Part shown: piece by piece, positions 20,801 to 29,843 of the stretch | Numbering within the stretch: position 1 is the stretch's first letter | How the letters are laid out: each line of letters starts with the position of its first letter | Assembly: GCA_018402255.1 (NCBI GenBank) | Contig: JAGYIS010000010.1 | Coordinates: 310,001-374,000, forward strand | Direction: 5' to 3' | DNA length: 64,000 nt | Source of the DNA: Marinobacter sp. | Lineage (GTDB): Bacteria; Pseudomonadota; Gammaproteobacteria; Pseudomonadales; Oleiphilaceae | Notes under the pieces: model-generated | The model's input: the letters and a program-made list of their open reading frames with translations, nothing else | Told to the model about the DNA's origin: nothing | The model's database searches: none | Position numbers and translations under genes: made by a program

Positions 20801-23440
20801 GCCGGGCCTGAGGCGCAGGTGATCGACAAACCCGGCGGCATCTTCGTGAGGCGCGCTGAAGAGCTGTCCGAAGACGAACGAGTGCTGCTGCAAACCGTTG
20901 CCCGCATCGTTTTCAGCGACACCGCGGAAACCCTGATCGAACAAGTGGATCGCCGGGTGTCACCCGAACGCGCCTCGGACCTGCTGGAGCCCTCGCGCCC
21001 GGCCAGCACCAGACCGCCTGAGCCACTGGCACCCCGTGAGCGCATTTTCAGCAATGGCCTGGGCGGATTCACTCCAGATGGCCATGAATACGTCGTTACT
21101 CTGGAACCCGGACAGACCACCCCCGCGCCCTGGGCCAACGTCATCGCCAGCCCGCACATCGGCACCGTCGTCAGCGAAAGCGGCAGTGCCTACACCTGGG
21201 TGGAAAATGCCCACGAATTTCGTCTGACCCCCTGGCACAACGACCCGGTCTCCGACAGCAGCGGCGAAGCACTCTACCTCCGTGATGAGGAATCCGGCGA
21301 CTTCTGGTCGCCAACTCCCTTGCCTGCCAGCGGGCGCTCCGGCTATGTGTGCCGGCATGGCTTTGGCTACAGTGTCTTTGAACACCTGGAGGCCGGCATT
21401 GCCTCGGAACTGTCCACCTATGTTGCCATGGATGCTCCAGTCAAATTTGCGGTGATCAAACTGCGCAACCAATCGAAGCGTGCCCGCAGCCTGTCGCTCA
21501 CCGGTTACTGGGAGTTGGTGCTCGGTGAATGGCGACACGCCAACCTGATGCACATTGTTACCGAAGTAGACTTGCACACGGGCGCACTCTTTGCCCGCAA
21601 TGCCTACGGTCGGGAATGTGCCAACCGGGTGGTGTTTGCCCAGGCCAGCGAACGCGACCAGTCGGTCAGCGGCAATCGCAGCGAGTTCATTGGTCGCAAC
21701 GGCGTGCTCGCCAATCCGGCGGCGATGCGCCGCAAACGGCTCTCGGGTAAAACCGGTGCGGGTCTTGACCCATGCGCCGCTATCCAGACCCGGATCAAGC
21801 TGGACGCTGGTCAGGAACGTGAGATCGTTTTTATCTTCGGCGCGGCGGGCAATGCCGATGAAGCCCGGCACCTTGTTCAGCAGTTCGGCGGGCAGGCCGG
21901 CGCGCGGCAGGCGCTCGAAGCTGTCTGGGAGCACTGGAATCGCACCCTGGGGGCGGTCAGCGTCGATACCCCCGACCTTGCGCTGAACGTATTGGCCAAC
22001 GGCTGGCTGGTGTACCAGACCCTGTCATGCAGGTTGTGGGGCCGCAGTGGCTACTATCAGTCCGGCGGCGCCTACGGTTTCCGGGACCAGCTGCAAGACA
22101 CCATGGCACTGATCCACACCACGCCCTGGCTGGCCCGCCAGCAGTTGATCCGGCACGCCGGCAGACAATTCCTCAAGGGTGACGTTCAACACTGGTGGCA
22201 CCCACCCAACGGACAGGGCGTACGCACCCATTTTTCTGACGACTATTTGTGGCTACCCTACGCCACCTGCCGTTACGTCCGGACGACCGGTGATAAAGCG
22301 GTACTCGACGAACCGATTCACTTTCTGGAAGGGCGTGAACTCTATGCCGAAGAGGAGGCTTACTATGACCAGCCTCAACGCTCGGTGCAGGCCGCCAGCC
22401 TTTACGAGCACTGCGTGCGCGCGCTCAAATACGGTCTGCGCTTCGGCCCCCATCAGTTACCATTGATGGGCTGTGGCGACTGGAACGACGGTATGAATCT
22501 TGTGGGCAAAGACGGTCGCGGCGAGAGCGTTTGGCTGGCCTGGTTTCTGATTGAAAACCTGGAGCTGTTTAGTGGCCTTGCCCGAGACCGCGATGACCAG
22601 GAGTTTGCCACATTGTGCGGCAACCAGGCGGCCCAACTGCGCAGTAGCATCGAAGCCCAGGCCTGGGATGGCGACTGGTACCGGCGCGCCTGGTTTGATG
22701 ATGGCACACCGTTGGGCTCCAGCAGTAACGACGAATGTCAGATCGATTCGATCAGCCAGAGCTGGTCTGTAATCTCAAAAAGCGGTGACCCGCAGCGCAG
22801 CCGGCAGGCGATGATGGCAGTAGATGAGCGTCTGGTAAGGCGCGACAAGCAGATCATCCAGCTACTTGACCCGCCCTTCGATACATCAGCGCTCGAGCCC
22901 GGTTACATCAAAGGGTATATCCCCGGTGTGCGCGAAAACGGCGGGCAATATACCCATGCTGCCATCTGGACCACCATGGCCTTTGCCATGCTGGGCGACA
23001 CCGACCGGGCCTGGGAGTTTTTCGCCATGCTCAATCCGGTTAACCACGGCAACTCACCCGAAGCCATCGAACGTTACAAGGTTGAGCCCTACGTCATGTG
23101 TGCGGATATCTACGGTGTATCGCCGCACACCGGCCGGGGCGGCTGGACCTGGTACACAGGTGCGGCCGGCTGGATGTACCGACTGACCGTGGAAACCCTG
23201 CTGGGGCTGCAACTGGAGGGGGACCATCTGCGAATCGAACCCTGCGTTCCGGCCGATTGGGAGAGCTACAAGATTCATTACCGCTTTGGCAACACCGTCT
23301 ATCACATCACCATCAGGCGCAGCGGTAAGGCCAATAGAAATGTCACCCTGGTGATGCTGGACGGCAACCCATGCCCCAGCGCACGAATCCCGCTGGTAGA
23401 CGACCGTCAGGAACACTTTGTTGAAGTTAGCCTGAGTTAA
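14882..23440 (+). CDS. ndvB: Cyclic beta-1,2-glucan synthase (NdvB/Cgs type)
   Basis: A 2852-residue inner-membrane enzyme that polymerises and cyclises UDP-glucose into periplasmic osmoregulated glucan, by analogy to Brucella Cgs and rhizobial NdvB of about the same length. An N-terminal soluble region is followed by membrane segments near 400-470, then a family 84 glycosyltransferase with TLDTDTQLP, GEGSFIGKGIYNVDAF and RRHRWIRGDWQ. A second membrane block lies at about 830-970, then a glycoamylase-like domain, and the C-terminal half is a GH94 phosphorylase-like region with GAYGFRDQLQD, HWWHPPNGQG and CGDWNDGMN. The TTG at 14882 has AGGGA upstream; an in-frame stop at 14810 leaves no ATG or GTG before it. 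Predicted adjuncts such as an ndvA exporter are not adjacent. Confidence 0.93.
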   Translation: MRHDRDTELLRAELFSIEQLKRHALTLTDRHRIDPKPGPDRLLPRLSDNARVLMEAYDVVTAAATTGQRIIPTEAWLLDNFYLIEQQIGLARRHLPRGYSRQLPRLAEGSLAGFPRIYDLALELISHMDGRVDSDNVTQFIAAYQAAEPLKLGELWAFPIMLQLALLENLRRVGVRIAQRREERDAAIRWADRMLATAESDPKLLIQLLAEFAHADVPLTAPFVEEFYDRLQAQGPAMAFVQTWVEQKLLEQGVTATNLSAAAGRTDAANQISIANSIGSLRFIGSMDWKHYVESLSVVEKVLCEDPSGTHARQDFDTRDRYRHAIEDIARGSTCGEIAVARKAVALARAAAVKHGPQHRSAHVGFYLIDSGRPMLEQSASCQPSLTTSAKRACRSARLSLYLGPILFLTLLATTVAMHLFDGFSAPDWHFWFFGVVGVVGLSALAVALVNMMVTLLVPPRTLPRLDFSSGIPGEHRSMAIVPTLLSNTQDIDHLLEALEIRYLGNRDPNLYFALLTDFNDAPEEVMPNDDTLLAHARSGIEALNATYRDDRPCIFYLFHRPRLWNSYEKVWMGYERKRGKLEQFNARLRGEAETAFSEVVGDPSVLDSIQYVITLDTDTQLPRDAARALIGNMAHPLNRPVYDDAKGRIVEGYAILQPRASISLVSASRSRFAKLFAGDAGLDPYTRQVSDVYQDVFGEGSFIGKGIYNVDAFRQAVDGRFPENLILSHDLLESGYARSALVTDIDLIEELPASIAIESSRRHRWIRGDWQLAGWLMPRVPGPPGEDGRPTKRQTNPLSALSLWKIFDNLRRSLVAPALLTLLVAGWLIGPGPVWGWPLVVIIVVFLPVLLSTLIDLMHKPEQCDWLVYLNRIGTSAGRPITVALLTLAFLPYDTRISLGAIFRSGARMPFTRRGLLLWQLPAYAHRNACRTLADYIREMWIAPALAVALSIVLVITGSHPTVWLVASPFLMLWLVAPVIGWWISQPLATPRPDLSVNQQLFLRTSARRTWRYFADFVGPEDNWLPPDNFQIHPAPAIASRTSPTNIGMSLLADLAAVDFGYLTVGECLHRIDKSITTMEQLERYRGHLFNWYDTRTLQPLHPQYVSSVDSGNLAGSLLTLQAGLAELKHLPVMSANALQGLQDTLNVLTEQVPVFPHPERTENLRMLRDTLHALTLEGPPQTLAEAMNALDTIADTGGALLASLPVNGDMDDERVYWAKAFDHQMHALRDELRFLVPESWQGNGLPTRAELADAQSPGARSQLDLIDDLTDRCRILAEMDFEFLYDVGSGLLTIGFDVSERRRDPACYDLLASEARLASFLLIAQGQLPQKHWFALGRLLTSHGGDVSLISWSGSMFEYLMPHLIMPSYANTLLEQTCKAAVSRQIEYGRQRAVPWGISESCYNATDFNQVYQYRAFGVPGLGFKRGLGDDLVIAPYASALALMVMPSEACRNLQTLAEQGFLGAYGFYEAIDYTPTRVPRGKPNAIVETFMAHHQGMSLLAFAHVLFNQPMQRRFMSDPLVRSTELLLQERVPKKGDTLHPHAAEVSAAARPPIAEVGAIMRVFTDPDTRLPEVHLLSNGRYHVMATHAGGGTSRWHDLAITRWREDATSDGWGTFIYLRDCDTGNYWSTAHQPTLSPADYYEAIFVQARAEYRRRDHNIEAHTEISVSPEDDVEIRRVTLTNQSSRTRHIEVTSFAEVVMAPLTADLAHRSFSNLFVQTEILPDHQAILCTRRPRTPGEQVPWMFHLMAAPGSVACPPTYETDRARFIGRGRTVANPAMLDSMPDASALSNTQGAVLDPIVAIRSTLTLPPDESASVQIISGIADTREAALALIEKYGDRHFVERAFEMAWFQSQEVLRHLNATEADAQIFGRLASSVIYGNALRRAAPSVIARNQLGQSGLWRFAISGDLPIVLLLIGDVNRIDLVKQVMQAHAYWRMKGLAADLVIVNEGFSGYRAVLQDLIMGLVNAGPEAQVIDKPGGIFVRRAEELSEDERVLLQTVARIVFSDTAETLIEQVDRRVSPERASDLLEPSRPASTRPPEPLAPRERIFSNGLGGFTPDGHEYVVTLEPGQTTPAPWANVIASPHIGTVVSESGSAYTWVENAHEFRLTPWHNDPVSDSSGEALYLRDEESGDFWSPTPLPASGRSGYVCRHGFGYSVFEHLEAGIASELSTYVAMDAPVKFAVIKLRNQSKRARSLSLTGYWELVLGEWRHANLMHIVTEVDLHTGALFARNAYGRECANRVVFAQASERDQSVSGNRSEFIGRNGVLANPAAMRRKRLSGKTGAGLDPCAAIQTRIKLDAGQEREIVFIFGAAGNADEARHLVQQFGGQAGARQALEAVWEHWNRTLGAVSVDTPDLALNVLANGWLVYQTLSCRLWGRSGYYQSGGAYGFRDQLQDTMALIHTTPWLARQQLIRHAGRQFLKGDVQHWWHPPNGQGVRTHFSDDYLWLPYATCRYVRTTGDKAVLDEPIHFLEGRELYAEEEAYYDQPQRSVQAASLYEHCVRALKYGLRFGPHQLPLMGCGDWNDGMNLVGKDGRGESVWLAWFLIENLELFSGLARDRDDQEFATLCGNQAAQLRSSIEAQAWDGDWYRRAWFDDGTPLGSSSNDECQIDSISQSWSVISKSGDPQRSRQAMMAVDERLVRRDKQIIQLLDPPFDTSALEPGYIKGYIPGVRENGGQYTHAAIWTTMAFAMLGDTDRAWEFFAMLNPVNHGNSPEAIERYKVEPYVMCADIYGVSPHTGRGGWTWYTGAAGWMYRLTVETLLGLQLEGDHLRIEPCVPADWESYKIHYRFGNTVYHITIRRSGKANRNVTLVMLDGNPCPSARIPLVDDRQEHFVEVSLS

Positions 23441-23561
23441 CCCGTGCTGTCGGACTCAAGGGCTCCGTTATGGAATTCAATGGCGGAATAAGAATACAAC
23501 ACGACTGGCGGACCAAACGTCATTCCGATTGTCCACACTCCCTACCTCGCTGGAGAACACC

Positions 23562-25943
23562 ATGTCTGCGAACAAGAAACCTGTTCAGCCATCGCAAGCA
23601 AAAAAAAGCAATGGCAACCGACGCCAAACCTCTGACGGCGTGCTCAGAACCAACGACATAGTCGCAAAACAAGCCCATGCAAATGACAGTCTGGCAGCCG
23701 CAATGCCCTACAACAACAATAAAGCGGCCGAACACGGTAACGACAACGCAGCAGCGCCGCCAGCCGGACGAACGACAGAGCCGGATTCAATTGCCATAAC
23801 CGCAAGCACCACAACTGAAGAAACAACAAACGGCAAGACCGGAAGTGCAGCACGACTGGGCACCAATGCCAACGTCGCTTCGCTCGACCGGGTTCGGGTT
23901 GATGCCAGTGACCAACCGCTGACAACCAATCAAGGTGTACCCATTGGCGACAACCAGAACTCGTTGAAAGCCGGGTTGCGCGGGCCGTCGTTACTCGAAG
24001 ATTTTATTCTGCGGGAAAAAATCACCCATTTTGATCATGAACGGATCCCGGAGCGGATCGTGCACGCGCGCGGCTCCGCCGCGCATGGCTATTTCGAAGC
24101 CTACGATTCGTTTACCAAACTCACCCGTGCTGCACCGTTCGCCAAGAAAGGCAAAATCACGCCGGTGTTCGCACGTTTCTCAACCGTCGCTGGCGAACGT
24201 GGTTCCAAAGACACCGCCCGAGATGCCCGTGGGTTTGCAGTGAAGTTCTATACCGACGAGGGCAACTGGGATCTGGTCGGCAACAACATCCCGGTGTTCT
24301 TTATTCAGGACGCGATCAAATTCCCCGACCTGGTCCACGCCGTCAAACCCGAGCCCCATCACGGTATGCCGCAAGCCGCGTCGGCCCACGATACCTTCTG
24401 GGACTTTGTTTCCCTGATGCCGGAATCCACGCACATGCTGATGTGGGTGATGTCGGATCGTGGCATACCGCGGAGCTATCGGATGATGCAGGGTTTTGGC
24501 GTGCATAGCTTCCGCCTGGTCAATGACCAGGGCGAATCGGTTTTCTGCAAGTTCCACTGGAAGCCGCTGCAGGGCACCCATTCACTGGTCTGGGACGAAG
24601 CCGTGAAAATCTCCGGCGCCGACCCCGATTACCACCGGCGAGATCTATGGGAAGCCATCGAGTCTGGCGAGTTCCCGGAATGGGAGCTGGCGCTTCAGAT
24701 CTTCACGGAAGAGCAAGCCGACAGTTTCAGCTTTGACGTGCTCGATTCAACCAAATTGATACCCGAAGAACTGGTACCGCTGACACCCGTCGGGCGTATG
24801 GTGCTGAACCGCAACCCTGACAACTTCTTCGCGGAAACCGAACAGGTGGCCTTTTGTACTGGCCATGTCATACCAGGTATCGATTTCTCCAACGATCCAC
24901 TCCTCGCCGGTCGCCTTCATTCCTACGTGGATACCCAAATCACGCGCCTCGGCGGACCCAATTTTCATGAGATCCCGATCAACTCGCCAATCGCCCCGGT
25001 ACAAAACAACCAACGCGATGGTATGCATCGTCAGGCCTTGAATCGCGGTCGCGTGGCTTACGAGCCCAACTCACTGGCGGGCGGCTGCCCCTTTCAGGCC
25101 GGAACCGCAGGCTTCGTGTCTTTCCCCGATGCCAAGACTGGCGACAAGGTGCGGGGCAAGCCAGAGAAATTCGCCGAACACTATGCTCAGGCGACCCTGT
25201 TTTATGACAGTCAGACCGACGTTGAAAAAGCGCACCTTGCCGACGCTTTCCGGTTTGAACTCAGCAAGGTCAGCGTCCCGGCCATCAGAGAGCGAATGGT
25301 GTCCTCGCTGGTGAATGTTTCACCGGTCCTGGCAGAAACGGTCGCCAATGGGTTGGGCATGGAAGTACCGGCTGCCATGCCGAAGACCACCAGCGATTCG
25401 CTGCCACCAGAGGTCACCGTTTCGCCGGCACTGTCTTTGATGGCAATACCCGGCAAAACCGGTATTCGCACCCGGCAGATAGCTGTGCTGGTCGACGATG
25501 GCGTGCACCATGCGTCTCTCGTCGATCTGTTCGGCGTGCTGACGGGCGCTGGAGCCGTCGTTCATTTCGTTGGGCCACGGGTTGGCATGTTCGTTGGTGA
25601 TTCCGGCGAGAAGATAGAAGCAGACAAGTCGATGGAGAACGCCCCGGGCTTTCTGTTCGATGCGTTGGTGTTACCCGACGGTAGTGATGCGGTCAAGGCT
25701 CTCGGAGCCAGCGTAGATACACTGGAGTTTGTCAAAGATCAGTTCAGGCATGGCAAAACAATCCTTGCTCTCGGTGCCGGAAAACAGTTGCTTGAGATGG
25801 CAGGCATTGATCCAACCAGGGAGGATGACGAGGGTATCCTGCTGGCAAAAGGCGCTAATGCGTCGAGGATCGCGGCGGCATTCATCAAGGCGATCGCCGC
25901 CCATCGTCATTTCAGCCGGAACAGCTTCCCGCCCGTCAACTGA
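23562..25943 (+). CDS. katE: Monofunctional catalase, large-subunit (HPII) clade
   Basis: Heme catalase of 793 residues from ATG 23562, which has GGAGA 5 bases upstream. A poly-polar N-terminal extension (about 1-125, rich in Asn, Ala, Thr) precedes the catalase core with the distal histidine in [16 protein letters not shown], the [11 protein letters not shown] and [11 protein letters not shown] segments, and the proximal tyrosine in [17 protein letters not shown]-terminal flavodoxin/DJ-1-like domain (about 645-790) marks the large-subunit clade. The frame is open from 23529, but that start is weaker. It follows the glucan synthase by 121 bases on the same strand and faces glsB. Confidence 0.95.
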   Translation: MSANKKPVQPSQAKKSNGNRRQTSDGVLRTNDIVAKQAHANDSLAAAMPYNNNKAAEHGNDNAAAPPAGRTTEPDSIAITASTTTEETTNGKTGSAARLGTNANVASLDRVRVDASDQPLTTNQGVPIGDNQNSLKAGLRGPSLLEDFILREKITHFDHERIPERIVHARGSAAHGYFEAYDSFTKLTRAAPFAKKGKITPVFARFSTVAGERGSKDTARDARGFAVKFYTDEGNWDLVGNNIPVFFIQDAIKFPDLVHAVKPEPHHGMPQAASAHDTFWDFVSLMPESTHMLMWVMSDRGIPRSYRMMQGFGVHSFRLVNDQGESVFCKFHWKPLQGTHSLVWDEAVKISGADPDYHRRDLWEAIESGEFPEWELALQIFTEEQADSFSFDVLDSTKLIPEELVPLTPVGRMVLNRNPDNFFAETEQVAFCTGHVIPGIDFSNDPLLAGRLHSYVDTQITRLGGPNFHEIPINSPIAPVQNNQRDGMHRQALNRGRVAYEPNSLAGGCPFQAGTAGFVSFPDAKTGDKVRGKPEKFAEHYAQATLFYDSQTDVEKAHLADAFRFELSKVSVPAIRERMVSSLVNVSPVLAETVANGLGMEVPAAMPKTTSDSLPPEVTVSPALSLMAIPGKTGIRTRQIAVLVDDGVHHASLVDLFGVLTGAGAVVHFVGPRVGMFVGDSGEKIEADKSMENAPGFLFDALVLPDGSDAVKALGASVDTLEFVKDQFRHGKTILALGAGKQLLEMAGIDPTREDDEGILLAKGANASRIAAAFIKAIAAHRHFSRNSFPPVN

Positions 25944-25950
25944 CCATCGA

Positions 25951-25983
25951 CGCCCGCCACGCAGTGTCAATGCGTGGCGGGCG
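25951..25983. terminator. Perfect stem-loop between convergent katE and YeaQ genes
   Basis: A 13-base perfect stem (CGCCCGCCACGCA at 25951-25963 and its complement at 25971-25983) with a 7-base loop lies between two convergent genes, 8 bases after katE. It lacks a T-run on either strand, so it may act as a mRNA 3'-end stabiliser or a poor bidirectional terminator. Confidence 0.55.
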
Positions 25984-25993
25984 AGATGTCCAA

Positions 25994-26269
25994 CTAGTGC
26001 GGGGAGCGATGCTGAAGCCGCTGAATCAGTATCACAATAGCGAGCAGTATCACCGCACCGAGCAGTGAAACAACGAAGCTCATCACAGTGATACCTTCGT
26101 TTATCGATCCGGCGCCGATCATCGGTCCGATCAGCCACCCACCGATTAATGCGCCCACAACACCCACGACGACGTTGAGGATGATGCCCTGCTGACCGTT
26201 AGTGCCCATGATGATGCTCGCGACCCAGCCGACCAGGCCACCCATGACAAGCCATATAATGATGCCCAT
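25994..26269 (-). CDS. GlsB/YeaQ/YmgE family stress membrane protein
   Basis: 91 residues with three hydrophobic segments. GGLVGWVASIIMG near the start and ILNVVVGVVGALIGGW are diagnostic of the transglycosylase-associated family, small inner-membrane proteins induced by envelope or general stress. The ATG at 26269 has GGAGAAAT just upstream. The neighbours (catalase, PRC-barrel protein) suggest shared stress expression, an inference only. Confidence 0.9.
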   Translation of the reverse strand: MGIIIWLVMGGLVGWVASIIMGTNGQQGIILNVVVGVVGALIGGWLIGPMIGAGSINEGITVMSFVVSLLGAVILLAIVILIQRLQHRSPH

Positions 26270-26486
26270 GATATTTCTCCAGAAAATTAAGACGCTCAGG
26301 GCGCCAGTTCATGGAGCATATAACCGCATCACCTTGATCACCGTGCGTTACCGCACTATCGATAGCAGTCTGGATCGCCGCCTTACGGTCCGGTAATCGA
26401 CCATCCCTGGTGCACCGACTGTGCGGTGCCACGCTGCCTACTATTCGAAGACAGGCTGAACACCAGGTCACACGTTCCTGACCGGT

Positions 26487-27551
26487 TCATTCGTCCTTCT
26501 GCTGTTCGCCCTCTTCGATCTTCGCATCCACCTGCGCCTCTTCCGACTGGCTCGTATCCGGTTCTTCCTGTTCGGCTTCCGCGCCCGACTCCAGACTCAG
26601 CTCGATGAAAATGGGAAAATGATCCGAGCCCCAGGCCGGCCCTCTGGCTATTCGGACCAGCTTGAAATGATTGGAGTGAAACACATGATCGAGTGGCCAG
26701 CGTAAAAGCGGGTTCCTGGCATTGAAGGTGTTGAACATGCCCCGGCCAACGCGGGGGTCAAGCAAACCACTGGCTTTCTGAAAGAGCTTCGTCGTTCGCG
26801 ACCAGGCGACATCGTTAAAGTCTCCGGCAACGATGGTTGGCTTGTCACGGGAATCCACCTCGCGCCCGATAATCAGCACCTCGGCATCGCGCTCCGTGGT
26901 CTCAGTGGCGTAGTCAGGATTAGGGGGGTCAGGATGAACACAGTGAAGATAGACCCGGATGCCGGATGACAACACCACCTGCATATGCATCGACGGGATT
27001 GTGTCCTGGAGAATAAACCGGATTTCAGGATCAACCAGCGCCAGCCGGCTGTGCACAAGCATACCGTAGGTATTGTCGAGCGGGTTCTTGAGCGTGTGCG
27101 GGTACTCATCTTCAAGTGGCCTTAGAGCGCGTTCCCACCAGTGATCTGTCTCCATGGTCAGAATCAGGTCAGGCTCATAGTTGCGAACAATCTCCAGAAA
27201 GGCCTCTGCGTTCCGGTTGCCCATCAAAACGTTTGCCACAAGCAGCCTGACATGAGCACCCTCCATGTGCGACTCGGTTGCCAGAACCTGCTTGGGCATC
27301 AGCCTGGTGTATGGAAACATCTTGATGGCCTGGTATACGACGGCCAGTACCAAAAGCCCCAGAACAACCGATTCGGTAACGCTGCGGGGGTTCCAGAAAT
27401 AGAGATAGACAACAATAATGGCAATGCCTGCGAGGGCAATCTGCCCCCTGGGAAAGTCGAAAACGCGAATCCACCACTGGTCAAAACGCAAAAGTGGCAG
27501 AGCTGTAGCAATGACCGGCACAAGAGCCAGTACGACCAGGACAATTTTCAT
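26487..27551 (-). CDS. Endonuclease/exonuclease/phosphatase (EEP) family membrane protein
   Basis: About 354 residues. The N-terminus has three hydrophobic segments (roughly 1-75: IVLVVLALVPVIATALPLL, IALAGIAIIVVYLYFW, VVLGLLVLAVVYQAI). The rest is an EEP fold with LLVANVLMGNRNAEAF, ILTMETDHWW, HCVHPDPPNPD, IVAGDFNDVAW and WGSDHFPIF, which supply the expected Asn, Glu, Asp, Asn and His metal and catalytic residues. The C-terminal tail is Glu/Gln rich. Related proteins are phosphodiesterases or phosphatases; the substrate is not predictable. ATG 27551 is chosen because residues before it lack homology; its ribosome site is weak. Confidence 0.85.
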   Translation of the reverse strand: MKIVLVVLALVPVIATALPLLRFDQWWIRVFDFPRGQIALAGIAIIVVYLYFWNPRSVTESVVLGLLVLAVVYQAIKMFPYTRLMPKQVLATESHMEGAHVRLLVANVLMGNRNAEAFLEIVRNYEPDLILTMETDHWWERALRPLEDEYPHTLKNPLDNTYGMLVHSRLALVDPEIRFILQDTIPSMHMQVVLSSGIRVYLHCVHPDPPNPDYATETTERDAEVLIIGREVDSRDKPTIVAGDFNDVAWSRTTKLFQKASGLLDPRVGRGMFNTFNARNPLLRWPLDHVFHSNHFKLVRIARGPAWGSDHFPIFIELSLESGAEAEQEEPDTSQSEEAQVDAKIEEGEQQKDE

Positions 27552-27728
27552 GGCGTTTGAATGCGCTAGTTGGATGAGGAGCACTGGATACCGGGCTGGC
27601 AGCGCTTGACTGCCGCCTTTTCAAATCCCCGTTGGCATGCACAGAAACGGCGGAGGCTTTCGCCCCCACCGTTATAATCATTCCAGTATTGCTTCAAGCC
27701 ACTTTATTTAAAAGCGGGATGCTGGAAT

Positions 27729-28244
27729 TCAATCCTGCCTTTCAAACTCTGGCGCAGAACTCAGCTCGTCACGAGTTGCGTCAATCAGTAGTTCCTGCTC
27801 ATCAGCGGTGCCGGTTTGCGTTACGTTGTCCCAGGCAATGGCAACGTCTTTCTCGCCCATTCCCAGGAATCCACCGACGCTGACGACAATCGCCACAACC
27901 TGACCGTCCTTATCGATAATAAGGTCATTGACCGAACCGATATTTTCATCGTCTGCGGTTCGAACTTCAGCACCCATCAGCTCGCTCGCCTGCCGCCCTT
28001 CAGCCGGAACGGCGCTGATGTAGCTACGGGTTTGCATGCCAGACTGGCCGCGCTGGCCTGCCTGATCACGCTGGCCCAAACGGTCGGCCGCGTTCTGCGG
28101 GTCTGACTTATCAGCGCCCTGCTGGTAATTCTGGGCACCCTGCTTTTGACGTTCAGCAGATTGTTCAGCCAGCACGGAACCTGCACCCAAGGTCATAGCG
28201 GGCGCAACCAGTGCATAAAAAGCAAGTGAATGTAGCTTTTTCAT
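27729..28244 (-). CDS. Exported PRC-barrel domain protein
   Basis: 171 residues starting MKKLHSLAFY with a cleavable signal peptide (cleavage likely after GSVLA). A Gln-rich linker, rich in AQNYQQGADK-type sequence, precedes a PRC-barrel domain (about 85-165: LMGAEVRTADDENIGSVNDLIIDKDGQVVAIV shortened here in concept). Such domains are found in small periplasmic proteins induced in stress. The frame is open to 28328, but AAGGAGA 5 bases ahead of the ATG at 28244 decides the start. Confidence 0.88.
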   Translation of the reverse strand: MKKLHSLAFYALVAPAMTLGAGSVLAEQSAERQKQGAQNYQQGADKSDPQNAADRLGQRDQAGQRGQSGMQTRSYISAVPAEGRQASELMGAEVRTADDENIGSVNDLIIDKDGQVVAIVVSVGGFLGMGEKDVAIAWDNVTQTGTADEQELLIDATRDELSSAPEFERQD

Positions 28245-28473
28245 AGCAATCTCCTTCAAATCTGGTATGTCTTTCGGGCAAAACGCCCGGATTAACTGCT
28301 GCATCAAAGCTCCCCTTCCGGGCATCATTACCCTGAAGAGAACTGAATCACCACGATCTGTGGGACTCAGGATGTCCCTTCAAACTACGCTCAGGGAAGT
28401 AGACGGTCTGTTCGCTGTCGCGCATAGAGAGGTCAGGATGAACCCCTATGGCCCAGTAGCGGCCTGGCGCCGA

Positions 28474-29832
28474 TCATGACGCCAGCACCTCCCCCGCCGC
28501 CCGAATGCCGGAACGAATCGCACCCTCAATGTAGCCATTCCAATGGCTCGAGGTTTCGGTACCGGCCCAGTGCACACACCCATGGGGCACCCGGGCGCTG
28601 GCGGCAAGCCGCAGCACCGTCCCCCGGGCCGCAACGCCGGCATAACAGCCGCGGGACCACTGCTCACTCGCCCAGACATGATCAAGATACCGTTCCGGCG
28701 CTCGGGCAGCGGCCCCGAAGAAACGACCAAAACAGCTGAGCACGGCTTCACGCCGGGCCGTTTCCGGCTGCTGTGCCCAGTGCTCGGCGTCACGCCCTTC
28801 GATAAACCCGAGCAGAATGCCCTTGTCTGTCCCTGGCGGGGTGGCATCAAACGCCACATGGCATGGCCCGGTGTCACCGATCGCCGAGCCGGACAGCCCC
28901 AGCGAGCGCCAGAACGGCGCCTGGTAGATGGCAAAACACTTGATCACGCGCCCGGGCACCATGGCAGCACACCAGTCACGGCGGTCAACCGGCATCCCAG
29001 GCCGAAAGTCGACGTCCAGGGCCAGCACCGGCGGCAGGGTGCTGATGACCCGACCGGCGGAAAACACACCTGAATCCGTATGCACCAGCGCACCACCGGC
29101 CTGTTGCTCGACAGCCCGTGCCGGCTGCTCAAGCAGAATGCGGACGCCCTGCTCGCGCAATTCCTGAGCCCAACTTTCCGCCAGCCCCTGCATGCCACCC
29201 TCAACCCGATCCTGCTGTGCACCCCCGGCTGACGAGGTGAGCTTCTCGATCCCGCCACCAGAACGCAGGTAAAACAGCGCGTGGAGCAGGCTGATGTCAT
29301 CCGGGTGCGCCGCAAACACCGCCTCAACCGCCACCTGCATCATCAAGAACGCATGGCGATGCCGGAGATGGCGGCGCATCCAGTCACCAAGGGATTGCTG
29401 ATCCAGTGCCTGCGCACAGGGGGCTTGCCAGTGTGCATTTAAAGGTACTCGACGCGCCAGCCACTCCAGCCTGGCAAAGCCCCAGCCCAGATTGAGCAGC
29501 CCCAGGGGCGACAACGACGTCGGAATAAGCCCCCGGTAAGTGCGCTGCCGCCCGTCAAGATGCAAGACATGGCGACCCTCAACATACATAGGCCAAACCG
29601 TTTTCACGAATCGGCGCGCCAAGGCATAGAGTTGATCCTGGCCGGGGCCCAGCCACTGGCCACCGATATCGACCCACAGCCCCCCGTCAAGATAGTCGGT
29701 ACGCGTGCGCCCACCCACCCGGTCCCGGGCCTCCAAGAGCACAACCTGCTTGCCCGCTTGCCGTAACTGTTCCGCTGCGGACAAACCCGCATAGCCTGCC
29801 CCCAGGATGATCACATCTGCATCGTGTTTCAT
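28474..29832 (-). CDS. Flavin-containing amine oxidase family protein
   Basis: 452-residue FAD enzyme of the monoamine oxidase family. The dinucleotide-binding motif ILGAGYAGLSAAEQL is at the N-terminus, followed by LLEARDRVGGRTRT; the C-terminal FAD-closing segment HWAGTETSSHWNGYIEGAI is also present. The substrate (an amine, amino acid or polyamine) cannot be read from sequence. The likely ATG lies 12 bases after the stop of the diguanylate cyclase gene, so the two are probably cotranscribed. Confidence 0.9.
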   Translation of the reverse strand: MKHDADVIILGAGYAGLSAAEQLRQAGKQVVLLEARDRVGGRTRTDYLDGGLWVDIGGQWLGPGQDQLYALARRFVKTVWPMYVEGRHVLHLDGRQRTYRGLIPTSLSPLGLLNLGWGFARLEWLARRVPLNAHWQAPCAQALDQQSLGDWMRRHLRHRHAFLMMQVAVEAVFAAHPDDISLLHALFYLRSGGGIEKLTSSAGGAQQDRVEGGMQGLAESWAQELREQGVRILLEQPARAVEQQAGGALVHTDSGVFSAGRVISTLPPVLALDVDFRPGMPVDRRDWCAAMVPGRVIKCFAIYQAPFWRSLGLSGSAIGDTGPCHVAFDATPPGTDKGILLGFIEGRDAEHWAQQPETARREAVLSCFGRFFGAAARAPERYLDHVWASEQWSRGCYAGVAARGTVLRLAASARVPHGCVHWAGTETSSHWNGYIEGAIRSGIRAAGEVLAS

Positions 29833-29843
29833 TGCAAGGGCGT

